Shown piece after piece: positions 61,929 to 64,000 of a stretch of DNA of 64,000 nucleotides. The translations under genes were made by a program, and so were the position numbers. Within the stretch, counting starts at the first letter, position 1. Each line of letters starts with the position of its first letter. Under the pieces are notes generated by a model. It was not told the origin of the DNA, did no database searches, and worked only from the letters and a program-made list of their open reading frames with translations. Source of the stretch: Chryseobacterium gregarium DSM 19109 (GTDB lineage Bacteria; Bacteroidota; Bacteroidia; Flavobacteriales; Weeksellaceae); NCBI RefSeq assembly GCF_000430845.1, contig NZ_AUMU01000010.1:62001-126000 (forward strand), read 5' to 3'.

Positions 61929-63389
61929 CTACTTACTCATTAATTTCCAAAGCTCATTGATGACTTCCTTATCATCAAAATGATGTTTCACCCCATTGAT
62001 TTCCTGATAATTTTCATGGCCTTTCCCGGCTACCAGAACAATATCCTTCGGTTCTGCAAACTTTATTGCCATTTTTATGGCTTCTTTCCTGTCCGGGATT
62101 GAAGTGTACTTGCTGAAATACTGAGGTTCAACACCGGCTTCTATTTCCCTGATAATCTGTGCCGGATCCTCCGTCCTCGGGTTGTCTGAGGTAATGATGG
62201 CCAGTGTTGATTTTTTGCTGGCAATATTGCCCATTTCAGGCCTCTTGGCATGGTCCCTGTCGCCTCCGCAGCCAAAAACAGTGATCAGTCTTTCATTTTT
62301 TGTCCGGATATCATTAATGCTGTCCAGAATATTTTCCAGTGCATCCGGCGTATGTGCATAATCTACAATGAAGAAAATCCCGCCGTCTGACTTAAAGGTT
62401 TCAAACCTTCCGGAAACTCTTTTCAGCCTGCTGATCGCCTGAAGGATTTCTTCCTGTTCAAAGCCCAGCTCAGAAGCAATGCCGAAAACCAGCAATAGAT
62501 TATAGACATTGAATTTCCCGGTTAGCGTGGTCCAGAATTCTTTTCCGTTGAAGTTCAGCAGCATTCCGTTGAAATCAACTTCCAGAAGTTTCCCGTGGTA
62601 ATCTGCCATCGTTTTCAAAGCATAAGACTTTTTCGTTGCCTTAGTGTTCTGGAGCATGACCGTACCGTTTTTATCATCGATGTTTGTCAGGGCAACCGCA
62701 TTTTCATTCAAGCCGTCAAAAAACCTTTTCTTGGTCTTTAAATACTCATCAAAGGTTTTGTGGTAATCCAGGTGGTCATGGGTAAGGTTGGTAAAACCTG
62801 CTATTTTAAAATGAAGCCCTTCGATTCTGTTCTGCGCGATTCCGTGGGAACTTACTTCCATGAAAGCAAAGTCACAGCTTTCTTCAACAGCCTGAGCTAA
62901 AATTTTATTAATCGTAATCACATCCGGCGTGGTGTGGGTGGCAGGAATTACCTGATCTCCGATCCGGATTTCAACGGTAGACAATAGAACAGACTCATAA
63001 CCTAAATTTTTGAAAACATCGAAAAGCAAAGTGGAAACAGAAGTCTTTCCATTAGTTCCCGTAACCCCGATTAAATGAAGTTTTTCGGAAGGGTTCCCAT
63101 AAAAATTAGAAGCTAACTGCCCTAAGGTTTTTGAAGAATCTTTTACTTTGATATACGTGATATTTTCATCCTGAGTTTTGGGAAATTCTTCGCAGACGAT
63201 TGTTTTTGCCCCTTTTTCAACAGAAGCCGGGATAAAAGAGTGTCCGTCCGAAACCGTTCCTTTCATCGCAATGTAAAGACAATTCTCTGTGACCTTTCTG
63301 CTGTCAAATACCAATTCTGAAACCTCACGGTTGTCATCGCCTTGAATTTCTAAGACCGGAATTCTTTTTAGTAGTTCTGTTAATACCAT
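61929..63389 (-). CDS. murE: UDP-MurNAc-tripeptide synthetase, meso-diaminopimelate type
   Basis: A 486-residue Mur ligase. The ATP loop is GVTGTNGKTSVST near 108-120, FTNLTHDHLDYH near 203 and the amino-acid recognition motif DNPRTEDP near 401. The DNPR form marks enzymes that add meso-diaminopimelate rather than lysine. The protein is of normal length. It follows the partial ftsI gene by 75 bases and precedes the broken four-helix-bundle gene. Confidence 0.96.
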   Translation of the reverse strand: MVLTELLKRIPVLEIQGDDNREVSELVFDSRKVTENCLYIAMKGTVSDGHSFIPASVEKGAKTIVCEEFPKTQDENITYIKVKDSSKTLGQLASNFYGNPSEKLHLIGVTGTNGKTSVSTLLFDVFKNLGYESVLLSTVEIRIGDQVIPATHTTPDVITINKILAQAVEESCDFAFMEVSSHGIAQNRIEGLHFKIAGFTNLTHDHLDYHKTFDEYLKTKKRFFDGLNENAVALTNIDDKNGTVMLQNTKATKKSYALKTMADYHGKLLEVDFNGMLLNFNGKEFWTTLTGKFNVYNLLLVFGIASELGFEQEEILQAISRLKRVSGRFETFKSDGGIFFIVDYAHTPDALENILDSINDIRTKNERLITVFGCGGDRDHAKRPEMGNIASKKSTLAIITSDNPRTEDPAQIIREIEAGVEPQYFSKYTSIPDRKEAIKMAIKFAEPKDIVLVAGKGHENYQEINGVKHHFDDKEVINELWKLMSK

Positions 63390-63464
63390 TTTTATATGGA
63401 TGGGATTTCTCCCGTTTATATTTTTATCAGGCAGGTTTCATGCTGCCATGTTTTCAACTTTATT

Positions 63465-64000
63465 TTAATTCTGCAGAGATAAATAAATTCTCTGGTTTTT
63501 ACTGATGACGGTGCCTTCCAAAGGAAACTGCTCTGTGATTCTTCCAACCCCTTTGAAATCCACACGGTATCCTAAGTTTTCCAGCTGCGGAATGACATTT
63601 TTCCCAATCAGCCCGACAACGCTTGGCATCTGTTTATTATTAACTGCTACTCTCACATTGGGTTCAACCATTTTGTTCAGGTTTACCTTTCTGTCAACAA
63701 GCATTTCTTTCTCAATATTCTGAGGGGTTTTGAGGAATGTTTTTCCTGCAATCTCTTTAAATACCGGTGCGGAAACAGTTCCTCCGTAAAATCCCTTTGC
63801 GGTATTTGGCTCGCTGATCATTACATAACAGGTATACTTCGGCTTGTCGGCAGGATAGAAGCCGGCAAACGATGCACGGTACTTCATAGGGCCCGGAAGC
63901 CAGTATTCAAACCTTGCAGTTCCTGTTTTTCCCGCCATTTTCAGGTTCGGGGTGAAAATGCTTTTCCCGGTCCCTTTTTCTACGGCTTTTGTCAGTGCGC
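63465..64000 (-). CDS. ftsI: Penicillin-binding protein FtsI (partial, N-terminal part outside window)
   Basis: The C-terminal 178 residues of a class B transpeptidase, open to the window edge. The KTGTAR motif (third transpeptidase box) lies near the edge at about 63927, followed by the end of the catalytic domain and a PASTA domain (about the last 55 residues, starting MPSVVGLIGKNVIPQLENLG). The serine and SxN boxes lie outside the window. As first gene of the dcw cluster before murE, it would be the septal PBP3 that works with FtsW. The gene begins beyond 64000. Confidence 0.92.
   Translation of the reverse strand, partial: ALTKAVEKGTGKSIFTPNLKMAGKTGTARFEYWLPGPMKYRASFAGFYPADKPKYTCYVMISEPNTAKGFYGGTVSAPVFKEIAGKTFLKTPQNIEKEMLVDRKVNLNKMVEPNVRVAVNNKQMPSVVGLIGKNVIPQLENLGYRVDFKGVGRITEQFPLEGTVISKNQRIYLSLQN

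Noticed and set aside
1..64000. CRISPR arrays, rRNA operons, insertion sequences and prophage
   Set aside because: No regular repeat-spacer pattern, transposase, integrase or rRNA segment was seen on either strand.

Overview
The window looks like chromosome of a flavobacterium close to Chryseobacterium (Bacteroidota). Supporting signs are a type IX secretion sorting tail, GLPGLI, DUF4421 and DUF3127 proteins, an ECF sigma gene with its periplasmic partners, absence of clear Shine-Dalgarno sites, and promoters of the Bacteroidota form TTTG-N21-TAnnTTTG (seen at 6747-6779, 24616-24648 and 24687-24719). No rRNA, phage, transposase or CRISPR array was seen.

Region by region: 1-5.9 kb holds a partial KdsC-like phosphatase, a DUF2520 protein, an ECF sigma operon, a secreted protein of unknown role and lepA. 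5.9-16.3 kb is the standout, a compact plus-strand island of NAD/ADP-ribose enzymes. A NrtR-type Nudix regulator is followed by NADAR, a 42-residue ORF, an SPFH protein, a NAD-kinase-like protein with an altered GGDG motif, an ALC1/Poa1-type macrodomain, a small crystallin-J1-like protein, a DUF2263 (PARG-like) gene with a one-base frameshift, DUF4291, an ADP-ribosylglycohydrolase, a MacroD-type macrodomain, a class III sirtuin, a second ADP-ribosylglycohydrolase, KptA and a PPP-type phosphatase. Four copies of a 21-bp palindrome (TTnGYGT-N7-ACRCnAA) lie only in the three promoter regions of this island and are the likely NrtR operators. I infer one regulon that links NAD status to removal of ADP-ribose from proteins or nucleic acids and to processing of the cyclic ADP-ribose phosphate made by KptA.

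16.4-26.6 kb: an M14 peptidase, a JmjC-like cupin, a large outer-membrane beta-barrel protein, a two-component system and a beta-helix T9SS protein. 26.6-27.5 kb: a tRNA array (Leu-UAG, Gly-GCC, Leu-UAA) and a diverged duplicate in which only Leu-CAG is intact while the Gly and Leu copies have decayed. 27.7-39 kb: DUF3127, aat, a DMT transporter, a TPR protein, glmM, DUF4421, feoA-feoB plus a Cys-rich partner, GLPGLI, and a two-gene unit preceded by a helically phased TTTAATC array. 39.3-50 kb: mutL, rhomboid, an endonuclease/phosphatase protein, two lipoproteins, a serine hydrolase, a LytS/LytTR pair, a GH3 protein, a bacilliredoxin and a YqeY protein.

50.2-64 kb is the division and cell-wall (dcw) cluster read on the minus strand: ftsI (partial), murE, mraY, murD, ftsW, a conserved-looking 80-residue ORF, murG, murC, ftsQ, ftsA, ftsZ. 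A four-helix-bundle gene broken by an in-frame stop sits between murE and mraY.
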